A DNA stretch of 64,000 bases from the NCBI RefSeq assembly GCF_000143415.4, contig NW_003314303.1:1053322-1117321 (forward strand), read 5' to 3'. The notes under the pieces were generated by a model. That model searched no databases. It was not told the DNA's origin and was given only the letters and a program-made list of their open reading frames with translations. Below, piece after piece: positions 22,280 to 35,177 of this stretch. Origin of the DNA: Selaginella moellendorffii (taxonomy: Eukaryota; Streptophyta; Lycopodiopsida; Selaginellales; Selaginellaceae). Made by a program: the position numbers and the translations under genes. Position 1 is the stretch's first letter; every line of letters starts with the position of its first letter.

Positions 22280-22625
22280 ACTCACCATTAGTTATATTAT
22301 TGCTCAGCTTCTCACTCATATGCTAGATCTTTCTTGCTCTTTATCTCACACTCTGGCATGCTCGATCTCAACTCGTGTACTCTATCTTTTGTGCTTTAGA
22401 TCTTTTGATCTCTCTTGCTCTCGATCTTAACTTGCATGTTGGATTTCTCTTGCTTGATATCTCACACTTGCACGCTCGATCTCTCACAATCTCGTACTCA
22501 TGATCTCTCGCACTCTCACATGCTCGATCTCTCAATCTCTCACTCATCTCATAGAGCAAATAGTAACCTAATCTTGGCAGCTACCCTAACCTTAATCCTG
22601 ACGGCTGCCCTAACCCTAACCAATC
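22280..22625 (+). repeat. CT-rich low-complexity tract ending in CCCTAACC-type motifs
   Basis: Many CTCGATCTC/TCTCTTGCTC words at 22315-22550 are followed by CCCTAACCTTAATCC and CCCTAACCCTAACC at about 22575-22622. This looks like low-complexity DNA with degenerate telomere-like motifs, not a gene. Confidence 0.6.
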
Positions 22626-22715
22626 TCTCATACTAGCCATTCATTGCATATAACTTAAATCTCCACCATTACAATATCTTTCATTTTATTTTGTCTTATC
22701 ATTATTATTACATAT

Positions 22716-22885
22716 TGTGAGGGCCAAATGTATAATTATGATGCTATATACTAATATTAGCATAGTGGGATTTTGGTAGCCGTCAAATTGGTTTCAATCC
22801 CGACCACTCGCTTCTGTATATAAGCTAGGGTTTTTGGGCTAATTGATATGCACATTTTCTGTATTTCCTTTCCTTATTCCAAGCA
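22716..22885 (+). repeat. 5' LTR of gypsy element
   Basis: 170 bp, TGTGAGGGCCAAATG to TTCCAAGCA. It contains TATATAAGC near 22817, a likely promoter TATA box shared in diverged form with the 3' LTR. Confidence 0.85.
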
Positions 22886-23126
22886 CTCATATTGGTGGAG
22901 GTGAGGGGCACCTTTTGATTGTCCCTAAGGAGTGTTTCGATTTGGGATTTTGGTTTATATCTAGCTTTTGCATTGTCTAGATCTAGCTTTTTCCATTTTC
23001 TTTCTTTTATTCTTTCCTTTCAGGAGTTTAGTTTTGATCTAGCTTTTTGGCATTGTCTAGATCTCCCTTTCCTTCTAGCTTTTTGTCATTTCTCTTCTTT
23101 TGCTTTTTCCTTTTCGTTCATCTTCA

Positions 23127-24056
23127 TGGTAAATCAGCAATTTCCTCCTTTGACTCTGGAGTAGTAGTTGGTACAATTGCTTGATACTATGTGCTTGCAA
23201 TTGAACAACAAAACTCAGTTGATAGAGGTATTCACAGCACGTGGTCCAACTTCTCCTGCTCTTAGTGCCAATCCTCACGTTCGGCCGGAGTTCTTTCATG
23301 GGAATCAGGGGGATGATGTGTACCAGTGGTTCGATCACTTCATGGTGATTGCCATATATCATTCTTGGGATGATACTCGATATTTGAGTGAGTTTCCCAC
23401 GTGTCTCCAAGGGACGGTGTTGCAATGGTACAATGGTTTGAGTGCAGCCACTCATGGGGATTAGAGTGTTCTTTTGGACGTCTTCAAATGCACATTTGGA
23501 CATACTAACGATTGTGATGATACCTTCTAACAATTGCATTGTCTTCGTCAAGGGCCATCTGACTTGGTGATGCAATTTGGAGTTCATTTCTGAAGCCTCT
23601 TGCTTTGTGCGGAGCCAAATATCTCAGAGCGGATCAAGCTAGAAGTGTTGTGGCCAGCACTTCGTCAAGATCTTGTCGGACTTGTGCATGCATTTGCTCT
23701 TGCCACCCTTGATGATGCTCTTCGCTTAGCACAACATTATGAAACATCGCCTTTTCCCCTTCTCACTGCACGTCTTTCTGCTCCAATTCCTGTGGGTGAT
23801 GGTCCTATTCCAATGGAGGTTGATGCTGCTGTTGCTCGAGTCCAAGGACAAGGATGAGGATGTGGTCGTGGCCATGACGTTCACTGTTGGGCATGTGATG
23901 AAGTTGGTCACACTTATCGACGTTATTAGCGTTTTCCGAATTGGCAACCTCCATTTCCTAGGTGGAGACCTTGGCATCAACAACATTTTGTTGGTGCTAT
24001 TGTAGTGGAAGGTCTAGACACTGAGATGCATCCGGGAAACGAGGAGTCACGCGAGT
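23127..24056 (+). pseudogene. Gypsy gag (capsid and zinc knuckle), with stops
   Basis: It starts at ATG 23127 (MVNQQFPPLTLE). The capsid-like core includes RPEFFHGNQGDDVYQWFDHF, PTCLQGTVLQWYNGL and ISERIKLEVLWPALRQDLV. A degenerate CCHC knuckle (CWACDEVGHTY, last Cys lost) lies near 23886. In-frame stops are two adjacent TAG codons near 23161 (CAG expected), TAG at 23463 (TGG expected), TAA near 23528 (CAA expected) and TGA near 23592 (CGA expected). All fit C-to-T or G-to-A transitions. This ancestral protein would package the element RNA. Confidence 0.8.
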
Positions 24057-24149
24057 AACGGAGGGACCTTGCGCAAATAAGTCAATAACCCTTCCATCTT
24101 TTTATCGGGAGTATCATCAAGGGGTTCACTCAGCACCAGTTCATGCAAT

Positions 24150-26204
24150 GTTTACTTTCCAAGCTCATTTTTACAACAAACAGTCTCCTATTATTCTCTT
24201 CGTGTTGGTTGATACAGGTTCAAGTTTATCTTCTATTGCTTGACCTGTTGCCACATGTTGCTGTCTACACTATCGTCATGCAGCAGAACTAGTTTTCATT
24301 CTTTATGGCAACTGCTGTACATATGTATGTGTACGAGATGAGGTGAACCTAGTTGTGCATGTGGGCAATTTTAAATTTGGGTTGCAATCATTGCGGGTGG
24401 TACCAAGTCAAGATTTTGACCTCATCCTTGGTATAGATTGGTTGCAACGCAATCATGCCAAGTGTGACTTTGAGGCTTCTTCCCCTTGTTTCATACTTCC
24501 TTATATTTTATTCATTCCTCTCACTTTCGTACCTCTTCGTCCCTTTACTTCTACCTTTGTTTCCATTACTTTTGTCCCCTCACTATTTCCTCCTATGTTT
24601 CCATCTTGTTTTGCTCTTCCTTTTTTCGGTCCCTCCGTCAATCTTTGTATTGCAACAGTTGCCCAGCTTATGAAGGAGTATTCTAATCTCTTTGAATTTG
24701 ACTTATTGGCTGGGGCTAAAATTGCCACATATCATCCAATTCCTACCGGGGATGCTCGTCCAATCAAGGTTCCTATTCGTCATCAATCACCCAAAGATAT
24801 CAAGATTTTACGTGCAAACGTCAAGGAGATGTTGGAGAAGGGTGTTATTTAGAAGTTGTGGAGTCCTTGGGCATGTGAACCTCATCTAGTGACAAAGCCT
24901 AATGGGAATATTCATTTTTATATTGACCATCGTCTGTTAAACAAAGTGACGATCCTAGATATGTACCCTCTTCCTCACACTGCTGAGCTCTTAGATCGTC
25001 TAGGGCAAAGTTGTTGGTTCACCAAGCTGGGTACTGGCAAGTATTGATGGTAGAAGAAGATATTCTTAAGACTGCTTTTTGTATATCATTTGGTTTGTAC
25101 AAGTTCTTGGTGATGCCATTTGGTTTGAACAATGCTCTAGCAGTTTTCCAGTGGATGATGGACGAGGTTTTTTGCCATATGCTAGAGGTGACTGCTGACT
25201 TCATTGATGATGTCTTGATCCACTCGGAGGGGACGTGGAAGGAGCATGTTCATGATGTTTGTAAAGTGTTGGATCGTTTAAAGTGGATTGGTTTAAAGCT
25301 GAAGCAGTCGAAATGCGTATTTGAGTCCAAGGACACGACTTATCTTGGGTATCATATTTCTTGTGAGGGTTTGCAAGTTAATCTTGACAAACTTGTGGCT
25401 ATTCTAAAGTTCCCTACTCTGAAGTGTGTGAATGATGTGCAGTGCTTCTTGGGCAAGGTGCAGTATGTCGGTCGTTTTGTAGATCATCTTTCTGATCACA
25501 CTACACCGATACAAGCATTGCTGAAGTCAATAATGTCATCTTTCATCTGATCTCTGGATTGTGAGCAGGCATTCATGGATCTCAAAGAGCTCTTGATGAC
25601 TCCTCTGGTTTTGGCATATCCTGACTACACTCGACCTTTTATTTTGCGTGTGGATACTTTTGATATTGGTCTTGGAGGTATGTTGATGCAAGAGAGCCCA
25701 AATGTGCCTAGTCAGTGCCATCCTATTGCATATATAAGCCATACATTACCACCAGCAGAGGTGAATTACTCCATGACTAAGAAGGAGTGTTTAGCAGCAG
25801 TCTGGGGTTTCGAGAAATGTTATGCATATCTACATGGTTCTCGGATGTTACTTGAAGGTGATCATGCTGCCGTTACTTCATTATTGAAGCAAAAAAACCT
25901 AGTCAGTCATACTGCTCAGTGGGTTTTGAAGCTTCAGATATATGATTTTGATGTTGTTCATCTAGGGAGTTCTATGGCTGTTGCTGATGCCCTTTCTCGA
26001 GCTCCTTTTCCTTCTCCACTCTTTTATCATATTTCTGATAAGCCTGTTGTTCCGGCATCTGTGGATTTTCTAGATGAGGATTCTATGCCATCAGCAGTTG
26101 TTGTACTTGATGTTCTGTGTCCACAAAGTGTAGAGCAAGATCTACCTTCTCTTGACAAGGTTCACAAGGCTCAAAAGCTTGAGCCATGGATTCGAAAGCT
26201 TTAA
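24150..26204 (+). pseudogene. Gypsy pol: protease, reverse transcriptase, RNase H
   Basis: The protease active site VDTGSSLSSIA is at about 24205-24240, followed by FDLILGIDWL near 24417. The RT has HLVTKPNGNIHFYIDHRLLN, a disturbed middle part, KFLVMPFGLNNALAVFQ and the catalytic FIDDVLIHS near 25201. The RNase H has FILRVDTFDIGLGGML, VNYSMTKKECLAAVWG and VVHLGSSMAVADALSRAP. Stops include TAG at 24850 (GVI-stop-KLWSPWA, Gln expected) and TGA near 25548 (Trp expected). A frame change lies near 25010-25047. It is not functional as it stands. Confidence 0.85.
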
Positions 26205-26379
26205 GATGGGTTTGAGAATCCTGCATCACTCGCTAATGACTTGCCATTCCGGCATTTACATTCTTAATATCACCTTAAAAATGACCTTCTTTATTTTGTG
26301 GGGACGGATCCTAATAATCCTTTACGGCTGGTGGTGCATTCTGTCTTTATTCCATGGTTCTACATGCCTACCATGATTC

Positions 26380-27495
26380 TCCTGTTCTAGGTGGGCATAC
26401 GGGACATCGTCGTATGACTAAGAAGCTACGCAAGTCTTTCTATTGGCTAGAGATGTGACGTGATGTTATCCGGTATGTGCATAGCTACGTTTGGTGCCAA
26501 GCTCCCCTCGTTCTGCGAAAGGACAGTTGGAGTCAATTACAATTTCTCATCCGTTTGAGTTGGTGGCATTTGATCTTATGGGACCTTTTCCATGATTGAC
26601 TGCTAGCAATGAGTATGTTATTATTGCTTCTGACTACTTGACTCATTGGGTGGAATTTGGTGCTCTTGCTAGCACCTTTGCAACTGTTGTTGAATACTTC
26701 CTCCTCAATTGAGTGGTATTTCAACATTTCTGTCCAGAGTGGATTCTTTCGGACTATGGTCCCGCATTTATGGCTAAGGTATTTCATGTTTTGACATCTC
26801 GGTTGGGGATACGCCACACTTTCACAAGTGCTTATTATCCACAATCAAATGGTTTGGTGGAACGATTTGTTCGGACGTTTAAAGGGATGATCGCGAAGTA
26901 CATGAACTTTCAGCATTCGGATTGGGATGGTTATTTCCCGTCTCTTTGGTATACATACATTATAAAGGTGCAGAGTTCTATTGGTGCTTCACCATATAAA
27001 CTTTTATATGGTGATAATCTAATATTACCAACAGAGTTGGGTTTACGTTTGCGATTGCCACAAGTTGCCGATGCTAGGTCGTGGGATCAGTATTTGACAA
27101 GCATTCTTGCATTGGTTCTAGCGGAGTTTACCGAACACTTAGGCTGTGTACAAGTGGGACAATAATGGCACTATAACTCCTATCATCGTTCACTTACGGA
27201 GTATAAAGTGGATGACTTGGTGTTAGTCCATTTTCCCCATCTTACAGTATGTGGTTTATCTAAGGGGCTTCTTGCTTAGTGGAAAGGACCGTATTGAGTG
27301 TTGTGGCAAGTTGGACTGCAAGTTTATGAGGTTTGGCATAACGTCCAACAAGCTGATCCTCCAGAGATTGTGCATGTGCAACAATTGAAACGCTTCATAC
27401 CAAGGGATATGGAGCAATTAATACCACCTACAAATCCGTCGGTGCCTCTTTCTAATGTTCCTCCTGATCCCGGCCTGTTTACAAGAGAACCTTGA
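26380..27495 (+). pseudogene. Gypsy integrase
   Basis: The zinc-binding start HTGHRRMTKKLRKSFYW is at about 26400. The catalytic core includes EWILSDYGPAFMAKVFH, TFTSAYYPQSNGLVERF and KLLYGDNLILP. The C-terminal part ends VHVQQLKRFIPRD. No chromodomain is seen, unlike the minus-strand elements. Frame changes and stops near 26390-26710 break it. Confidence 0.8.
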
Positions 27496-27527
27496 TGGTC
27501 TTCCATTATTCTGAGAGGAGGGGATGA

Positions 27528-27697
27528 TGTGAGGGCCAAGTGTATAGCTACAATGCTGTATATTAATATTAGCGTAGTGGAATTTTGGTAGCCGTTGGAT
27601 TGGTTTCAATCTGGACCACTCGCTTTTGTATATAAACTAGGGTTTTTGAGCTAATTGATATGTACACTTTCTATATTTCCTTTCCTTATTCCAAACA
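27528..27697 (+). repeat. 3' LTR of gypsy element
   Basis: 170 bp, the same length as the 5' LTR, preceded by the polypurine tract at about 27512-27525. Confidence 0.85.
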
Positions 27698-27739
27698 TTG
27701 ACAATATAAATTTATAGTTCTTTATTTTATATATTTTAG

Positions 27740-28700
27740 TAACAATATATAAGATATGTGGTTTTCACCCTTTATCTTATAGAGATTTACCATAGGATAA
27801 CCACGAAGTGGAACTTAAACCCTCTATATACCACATGTCACATGCCATATACCACATGCCACATGTCTAAGGACAGCAGACCAAAACCCAAATTTCAAAA
27901 CCTTGGGCCACTAAATTAAGGAATAAAGCCAAACTCCCAAGCTTGCAGCCAACAAAAACATGGAGTGACTCTTGAGCATTTAACCCAAAGAGTGAAGGAA
28001 CAAGAGCATGGAGCAACTTAGAATAGTATTAGAACATCCAACATCTTAATGCCAGAACCAGTATGCAAAATAGAGCCAAACGGAGTTTAGTGCTATTTCA
28101 GCATACCGGTGGTTTAACACAAGGATATGGGTATTGCACTAGTTAGCATGGAATGGAATTTGGGCTTAGACCCAAACTAGATGTAAAATAAGGACAAACA
28201 CATAAGCAACAGCTAAACTATACCTCAAGTTAGTTGGCCATGCCAAACTTACCCACTATCTCTACTATACATTTGGAACCCCCCACAACCCCCACAACCC
28301 CCTCTTTTGAGGAACACATGCTTTGGGCTTTCACCCTTAACCATATTTAGTACTAGGAGTTAGTCTCTGGGACTAATATGAAACTTACTAAATATGCAAT
28401 AGCATTAGATTGTGAAGTTGGATGTGGGACTAACACCATTATGTTTAGGACAATCTCTACATTCTGTAAATATGCCAAATTAGCAAATTTAGATATTTTT
28501 CACAAATAGCAATTAAGATTGAATAGAACTAACATAAGGTGCATAATAGCAAGGGTGTTTGGCAGATACAATAAGCTACTATGTAGTGAATATTGGGGGA
28601 CTAAGCTCAATATCGTAAGGGTTTTGAACATTAGCAAGTGCAAGTCAATGAATGAGTAACACTTGTTCATGCTAACTATTGCACTAGCCAATTTATATAG
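27740..28700 (-). repeat. 3' LTR-like repeat of the LARD-like element
   Basis: It shares about 540 bp with 36306-36850 and, in inverse orientation, more distal sequence with 2240-2770. Exact ends are not fixed; about 1 kb in total is likely. Confidence 0.5.
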
Positions 28701-29306
28701 ATCCTGATCAACAATACAAAGGAACTCAAGTTACTTAAACAAGTGTCAGCAACATTTTACTGATATCTTAAAACTAAGAAACTAGTCTAGAACAAACCAC
28801 AAAGAACATGTGATAATACGAAAAACCATAATCTATTAAAGAGAACATCTAACTATCATGAAAGATCATCAATCATCTCATCAATGAAGAAATGTATAAT
28901 TATTGTCAAAAAAAGAATTCATCCCAAAGAATGGCAAATTATTTTATATCAATAATAATCAAACAAAACCTTTAATAAGGATAATCAACTATCCTAGATG
29001 ATAATTAATCATCATTAATGATTGCCAATGCAAAATATCAACTTCAACATTGAAGTTAATGAGCCAAAATGCCTTCCTTAACAACTCTTAACAACTCTTA
29101 ACAAATGAAACAATGAACATAAAAACTTAAGGAACTAAAAATCTGAAAAGCTTATAACCAAGTCTTGCCTAACAATGATCACAAATCTCATATTAACTAA
29201 TGTCAATGTTAAACAAGAAATTATGGTACAACCCATAATATCTTCAATATGTCCATAACCTAAACTTCATAATACAAAACTAATAAAGAGCATTTCTGCA
29301 TCAATC
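28701..29306. other. AT-rich internal sequence, no gene seen
   Basis: No reading frame with recognisable content. It probably belongs to the internal region of the LARD-like element. A CAACTCTTAACAACTCTTAA short repeat lies near 29080. Confidence 0.5.
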
Positions 29307-30825
29307 TGTAAGTGACTAATTTTTCCATTCTACTTTAGCCACTTAACCACACCTTCAACCACTTAGAGGAATCTCACTCACAACCTCCATAAGTCTTATT
29401 TCGGACTTAGGCATGCTAGCCCTAAGAATGGCATCCCCGCCACTCAACCTTTGCACTTGGTCCAAGTGCTCCACGTGTCTGATCCCATGATCGACACTCA
29501 AAGGTACCACCAACATAGCAGCCTGTTATACTAAGGCCATGCCCAATCACCTTTGCCGCACTAGTGGTCCAATACCACTTGCATCACAATCCTACCTCTC
29601 AAAGACTAGGCCAACCATCCATGAGTGGTCATCACAAATCCACTCTTTAGCATCCTTCAGATGCCCACTGACAAGGAGAACAACCTTCCTCAATATCCCT
29701 CTTTCAGTCCCAACCAAGTCTTGTCCTACCCATGGCCGTGTTCACCAACACTGCCATTGGGTCAAGGCCCACAAGCCCGACCACTAAGTCCCAATGCCTT
29801 CTGGGACTTCCTTACCATGTGACTATGTCTTTAGTCACTATGCCAGAGGTCTGCTCCTCTTCCTTTCCACAGTCTGGGACTTTGGGGCAACATTTCGAGA
29901 CACCGTGGCCTTACTTGAGCCACCTGGGTACTCTCCCTGCCTTCTGCCCTTAGGTGCTCTAGCCATGGGCTTATAGCGAGGTTCTGTTGAGCCACACCTT
30001 GTATCCAAGTAGGTAGTGCCACTCACACTTGGACTGGGAGCATTGGCCAGTCGATCTCCCGGGGGAACTAGAGCTGGCTCTTGAACACTTCACCAAGCTA
30101 CCCCGCTTGTCGGTCCGTATTCATTCTAGTCTTGGACTTCCCAGTGGTCAGTTCATCACCCAACACTGGGTCTAGCCTATCTGGGCCAAACTGGCCTTTC
30201 CTGGCCAAACTGGCTCCACTGCAGTCCTCCCCACTTACTATACTTTTGGAGCTCACCAAACCCCCCAGGGTCTGGGAGACAAACGCTTTGGGCTCAAACT
30301 CGAACTTGGACTCGGACTCGGACTCGGACTCCATCTTGGGTCCATCTTGGACTCCATCTCGGTCCATCTCGGACTCCATCTCGGGTCCATCTCGGACTCC
30401 ATCTCAGGTCCATCTTGGACTCCATCTTGGGTCCTTCTCGGACTCCATCTTGGACTCCATCTCGGTCCATCTCGGACTCCATCTCAGACTCCAACTCAGG
30501 TCCATCTTGGACTCCATCTCGGACCCCATCTCGGGTCCACCTCAGACTCCATCTCGGACTCCAACTCAGGTCCATCCTAGACTCCATCTTGGACACTTCC
30601 ACGTGTCATGTGTTGGTCCTTTTGGGTCCCTTTTTGGAGCCTCGCTTATTGCTCGCTTCATGCTCGTTCCTTGAGCACTCCGTTGGGAGTTCCACTCCCA
30701 CTCTCGACCTTTCAAGTCGAAGCCTTTTAGTCTAAATGTGTTATGCTCGTTTGGCTTTTGCTTCGGCCACTACCACGTAGCACACTTTCGGCTCCACTTT
30801 GGGGCTTAGGGATTTGTGTCTCACA
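29307..30825 (+). repeat. Solo LTR-like element with minisatellite, copy 1
   Basis: 1,519 bp running from TGTAAGTGAC to TCTCACA, with a perfect 5-bp target-site duplication CAATC at 29302-29306 and 30826-30830. A second copy lies at 39586-42396. The TG...CA ends, 5-bp duplication and absence of internal genes indicate a solo LTR of a long-LTR retroelement. It contains an expandable minisatellite at about 30300-30600. Confidence 0.75.
30300..30600 (+). repeat. Minisatellite, GGACTCCATCTC / GGGTCCATCTC units
   Basis: Tandem 11-12-bp words (GGACTCCATCTC, GGTCCATCTC, GGACTCCAACTC) continue for about 300 bp. Because units are mostly multiples of three, both strands stay open, which creates long spurious reading frames. 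Confidence 0.85.
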
Positions 30826-30830
30826 CAATC

Positions 30831-32668
30831 CAAAAGCTAAGCATAACAAAATTATGCTCAATAAATTACCACTAACCCGATCCTCCATGAATTCATCTAT
30901 AGCAAAATGTAATTCACTTTATAATAAGCATAAAAGAAATCATCGATAATCGATATACCCCATTTTAAATTTAGCAAAGATTCAAACATTCCAAAATTAG
31001 TCACTAACTCTTGCTCTCGTGAAGTTAGCGTAGTCTACGACAAAATTACTTTTTAAGGAAAAGCTAAAACTCAACCCCTATTAAACAATCTCATCTAAAA
31101 CATAACTAACTTAACTTACCATTTAGTGTGAAAAGTCTTCAACAAAATTTACAAGTACGCTAATCGCAAAGCAACCAACAATCACTCTTTCAATTTGTCT
31201 TTCACAAAACCCAAACACTAAACTCATGTCATCAAATCATATACTTGTCCAATATGAATGTAATACCCTAGGTATGAGATAAAGGTTCATGGACAAGCAT
31301 GAACTAAATGACAACTCAAATCCAACTCAATTGGAATAAGCTCATTAATATGTCTAACCAACAACTTTGAGCATGCTTTAAAAAAGCTAGCTATATATAA
31401 CTAATATTCAGTTGAAACTAAAGTGAATTCCATGAGATAGATTTATATTGGTACAAAACCTCATCATAAACAAAGTTATAATACGAGTACTAACACATTA
31501 ACCTCAAGCAACTAAATTGGACATCATCATACTCAACCAAGGTATAAGGCCACTAAAACTAAGTCAGGATTAGTGAGAGCTCACTACTCTCATAGAGTGT
31601 AACAAAATGCGAGATGCAACTTGTCACCAAGCATAATGCTATAAAAGAAAGGCACAAGGGTCACTTTTCTAGAAAAGTGTAATAGCTACTTTTCTACATC
31701 AACTCCAAACTCTATCCAACTCAATTGTTTTAGCCAAAAAAACTAACATCCCTTTCATGTCGCATCATATAAATTACATATTAAAGTCTAAGCTAACTAA
31801 AATCTACTCCAACTCTTTCACTAGTTTGTAATGGCTTTTGAAAATGGAATGGTTTTTGAGCAAAATAATCAACAAATCAGCTATTGGAAAAGTTTAAGAA
31901 AATTTATGGAAAATTTTCCTTCCCAGAGAAAGAATGACTTTCAATCTAGAAAACAAACATTCAAAACTCAATCAACTTCCTCTTACCAATAACTTCACAT
32001 AAGTTCACCTCAACACAAATTCTCATAACCCAACAACAAATATCATGCCCATATTTCCAATATCCAACACTGACATTCGTAAAATGCAAAATGAATATCC
32101 AAGGCTTGATCACAAAAACCATATATTCAGATATCCACATTACCCTAACACTCTTCAAGATCTAATATGAAGCCAAAACACTAACAAAAAAACTGACATG
32201 GAAAATCAAGCTCTAAAGAAAATTCTTCATCACTTGAAATAATAATACCACTTCCACTAACATAAGTGTTAGTAATGTCAATGCCTCAATATTACACTTT
32301 CACCATCCAATAATCTACTCCAAGTGCAACAGATTCACCAACAAACCATAGCAAATAAATGCTATAACCCTTTCCAACACTTTAATATGCAACCCTCAAG
32401 GAAACAAGGTATTAATTTAAGCTTAGCATAATGGATCACCATTGAGAATTCAATCAAAGCTACTACAATATTAGTACTTGCAAGTAGACTAGTTTCACTA
32501 TTAACCACTTTGGGACTGATCATCATTTAACCAAGCAATTTTATAAACGCTTTATTCATATGATATAAAAAATCATAGTAATAGTATAAACAGTGCCTAT
32601 GCCATTACTTATGTGAGTATTAAGTGCTAAATCGATTTGACAAAATACAACATAAATACCACACTCCA
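30831..32668. other. AT-rich sequence, no gene seen
   Basis: No coding, RNA gene or clear repeat is recognised. It is interpreted as internal DNA of the LARD-like element, continuing after the hAT insertion at 35170. Confidence 0.45.
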
Positions 32669-35169
32669 CCATAGTAATGAACACAACCAGAATCCCGGCT
32701 ATATTCACCATGTTTCATGAACACAGCCATAGGTCATGTTCCACGGCCATGTTCATGAATAGTGTATACTGTTATGAACATGGGCCGTGATCCTAGGCAT
32801 GGTTGCCGGGATCACAGCCTGTGTTCATCACACCAAAGTCTTAGGGTGCATGCAACAATCTAGGGTGCACCTCCATCTCCTCCTAGCTCTTAATCTTGCT
32901 TGCTGCCGCTGCCATTGCCAATTCTGGTAGTGCCGCAGCCGCTACTGCCACTGCCAATTCTAACTGTGTCATAGCCGCCTCTGCCACTCCATTTGCCATA
33001 AATTGAGAGGCACTTCATCTGCCCTACTGCTACCAAACATGATGCAGCAATCCAGCATACTGTAGGGGTGAAAGCATCCTTCTTCACAGTGGTGGGACAA
33101 GGTAAGTGCGCTTGAGAGCAAGGGGTATAGCCACAAACTGTGGTCATGCAAATATTGCACAACAGTATACAAGCTTAGTGGCATTGATCATGTGCGAGCT
33201 CATCTATTAGGAGAAGGCCCAGGCAACTGGAATTGGCCCCTTATCCCAAGTAATAAGAAGGCAGAGCTGGTTAACATGCAAAAGGTTATTGACTCTAAGA
33301 AAGGCACAAGGGGGAAGAAACAATTGAATGTAGAACTTTCAATGCTAGTGGTATCATCCTAAGCAAGTGGAAGTGGCTACTTTTCTTCATTGTTTAGTAA
33401 GCAGAGCCAAATCCATATTATAGATTCAATGGATCCAAAGTGGAAAAGTCGAGTTAATGCAGTGATTGGAAGGTTTTTCTAAAATGAACACATTTCATTT
33501 GTGAAGGTTTAATCCCCTCACTTCCTCAACATGATCTAAGAAGTTGCCAAGCATAGTGTGCCTTATGCACCACCAAAATATGATAATCTTCAGGAAAAGC
33601 TTTTGTTGAAAGAGAAAGGATTTATTGATGTTGAGATGGCATCCATGAAGAAGCAGTGGGAGTAGAGGGGTGTAACTATATGTGCAGATAGGTGGGTAGA
33701 TAGGAGGAATTAGCATATCATGGGGCTTGTGGCATATAGTCAAGGATGGGTAGCTTTTCTGAAGGTTATCAATATTTCCTCAATAGGAAAAATAGTTGAG
33801 AATATTTTGCATTGCTGGGAAGAAGGCATTAGTATTGTGGGTGTAGAGTACATTGTCATGGTTGTAACAAATGGGGAAAATGTGAATAGAGCAATAGTAG
33901 CAATTCTAAAACAGAGGTATCTAAAAATTCAATAGGCAACATGTTTTACCCATTGCTTGAACACTGCCTTGAAAGACTTTGGTGAACTTCCATGAATGGT
34001 AATGCTTTTGGAGTGAGGAAAGGCTTTGGTGAGCTTTTTCAGGAACCAGTCTCATATGGCGGTGCTACTAGCAAAGTTTACTCACAAGTGAATGCTACAC
34101 TATTGTGATATGAGGTTTGGCTACAACTTCATTATGATGGAGAGGCCGGTGGAGCTCTAGGAAGCTTTACAATAGATGTTTGTATGTCCTACGTACAGAG
34201 CAAGGCCTAAGTTAAAGATGAGATCAGGCAAAGATAGTTATCAAACCATTTTTTATGACCATTTTTGGGAATAGGTTAAGGACATATTAGAGGTGCTTGA
34301 GGATGTTATGCTGCTACTTCATCTTGTGGATGGTGATATACTTGCGATTGGAAAAATATATAAGTGTATGAATAGATTAGATGCAAGTTTAGATTATGGC
34401 AGATACATGGAACTTCATTAGATCATATATAACCGGTGGCATGAGTATCACTCACTCATACACTCGATGGCATATATACTGGACCCCGAGTTTCAAGAGC
34501 ATGAAAAGCATACCAATGGAGAAGTCATGAACGACTGGAATGCTTATCTGTTGGCCATGTTTATATCCAGTGAGAGGGATGTGATATGGGATGAGCTTTT
34601 AATTTACAGGAGGATAGGAGGTTGATTGCATTAAGAAGGGAGCTGTACGTTGGTGGGAGGACTATGGTTATGAAATTCTAGCTCTTCAGAAGTTGGCCAT
34701 TCAAGAGTTCTAAGTCAGACATACTCGTCATCCTCGGTGGAGAGATTGCTCAACACTTTCAAGCATGTGTCTTCAAAAAAGAGGAATAAATTTACTGTGG
34801 ATAGGATAGTAGATCTGGTTTTTGTGGCTTGCAATAGCAGGCTGTTAACCTAAAAAAATGACTGTGACTACAACAAGTTTATGAGTTACAAAGTACTAAA
34901 GACAGTTCCTCATCTGAAAGATAAGCATGAGTCAGGAAAAGAAGAGGAAGATGGAGATGATATCAAAAATTGTGAGATTGAAGATAATGATGATTCATAG
35001 GATGTTTGAGTAGTTCATATATAATAAAAAGTAGCATATTCCTAGAATAAAAAAGAATATTCTTAGAATATTCAATAGAATATTCATGAGCCATCATGAG
35101 CCATGATTGTGTTTTGTGGTCGAGTTCTTGAAATCTAAGGCTTGTGTTCGTGTTCGTGTTCGTAATTAT
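32669..35169 (+). mobile_element. Decayed hAT transposon, copy 2
   Basis: About 2.5 kb, homologous to 56150-58721 across its length. An 8-bp target-site duplication ACACTCCA lies at 32661-32668 and 35170-35177, as expected for hAT. The left end (CCATAGTAATGAAC) and right end (TTCGTAATTAT) are degraded forms of the terminal repeats. Confidence 0.85.
33130..35000 (+). pseudogene. hAT transposase remnant in copy 2
   Basis: It follows the transposase of the 56-kb copy but with many stops. Recognisable pieces include IMGLVAYSQGWVAFLKVI near 33720 and SSVERLLNTFKHVSS-like sequence near 34735. A deletion near 34620 removes part of the region between the IGG and RWWEDYGYE motifs. It cannot function. 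Confidence 0.75.
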
Positions 35170-35177
35170 ACACTCCA

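Larger units (their letters stand above)
22716..27697 (+). mobile_element. Ty3/gypsy retrotransposon, structurally complete but mutated
   Basis: Two 170-bp LTRs (22716-22885 and 27528-27697), each starting TGTGAGGGCC and ending TTCCAAgCA/TTCCAAACA, enclose gag, protease, reverse transcriptase, RNase H and integrase in the usual Ty3 order. A polypurine tract (GAGAGGAGGGGA) lies just before the 3' LTR. The flanks (CATAT and TTGAC) do not match, so the target-site duplication is lost or the ends are rearranged. The LTRs differ by many transitions, so the insertion is old. Confidence 0.9.

Noticed and set aside
23160..25550. UAR=Gln recoding as a property of the host genome
   Set aside because: The gypsy element also has TGA at Arg and Trp sites and TAG at Trp sites, and the aegerolysin-like gene ends in a normal TAA. 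General decay explains these elements.
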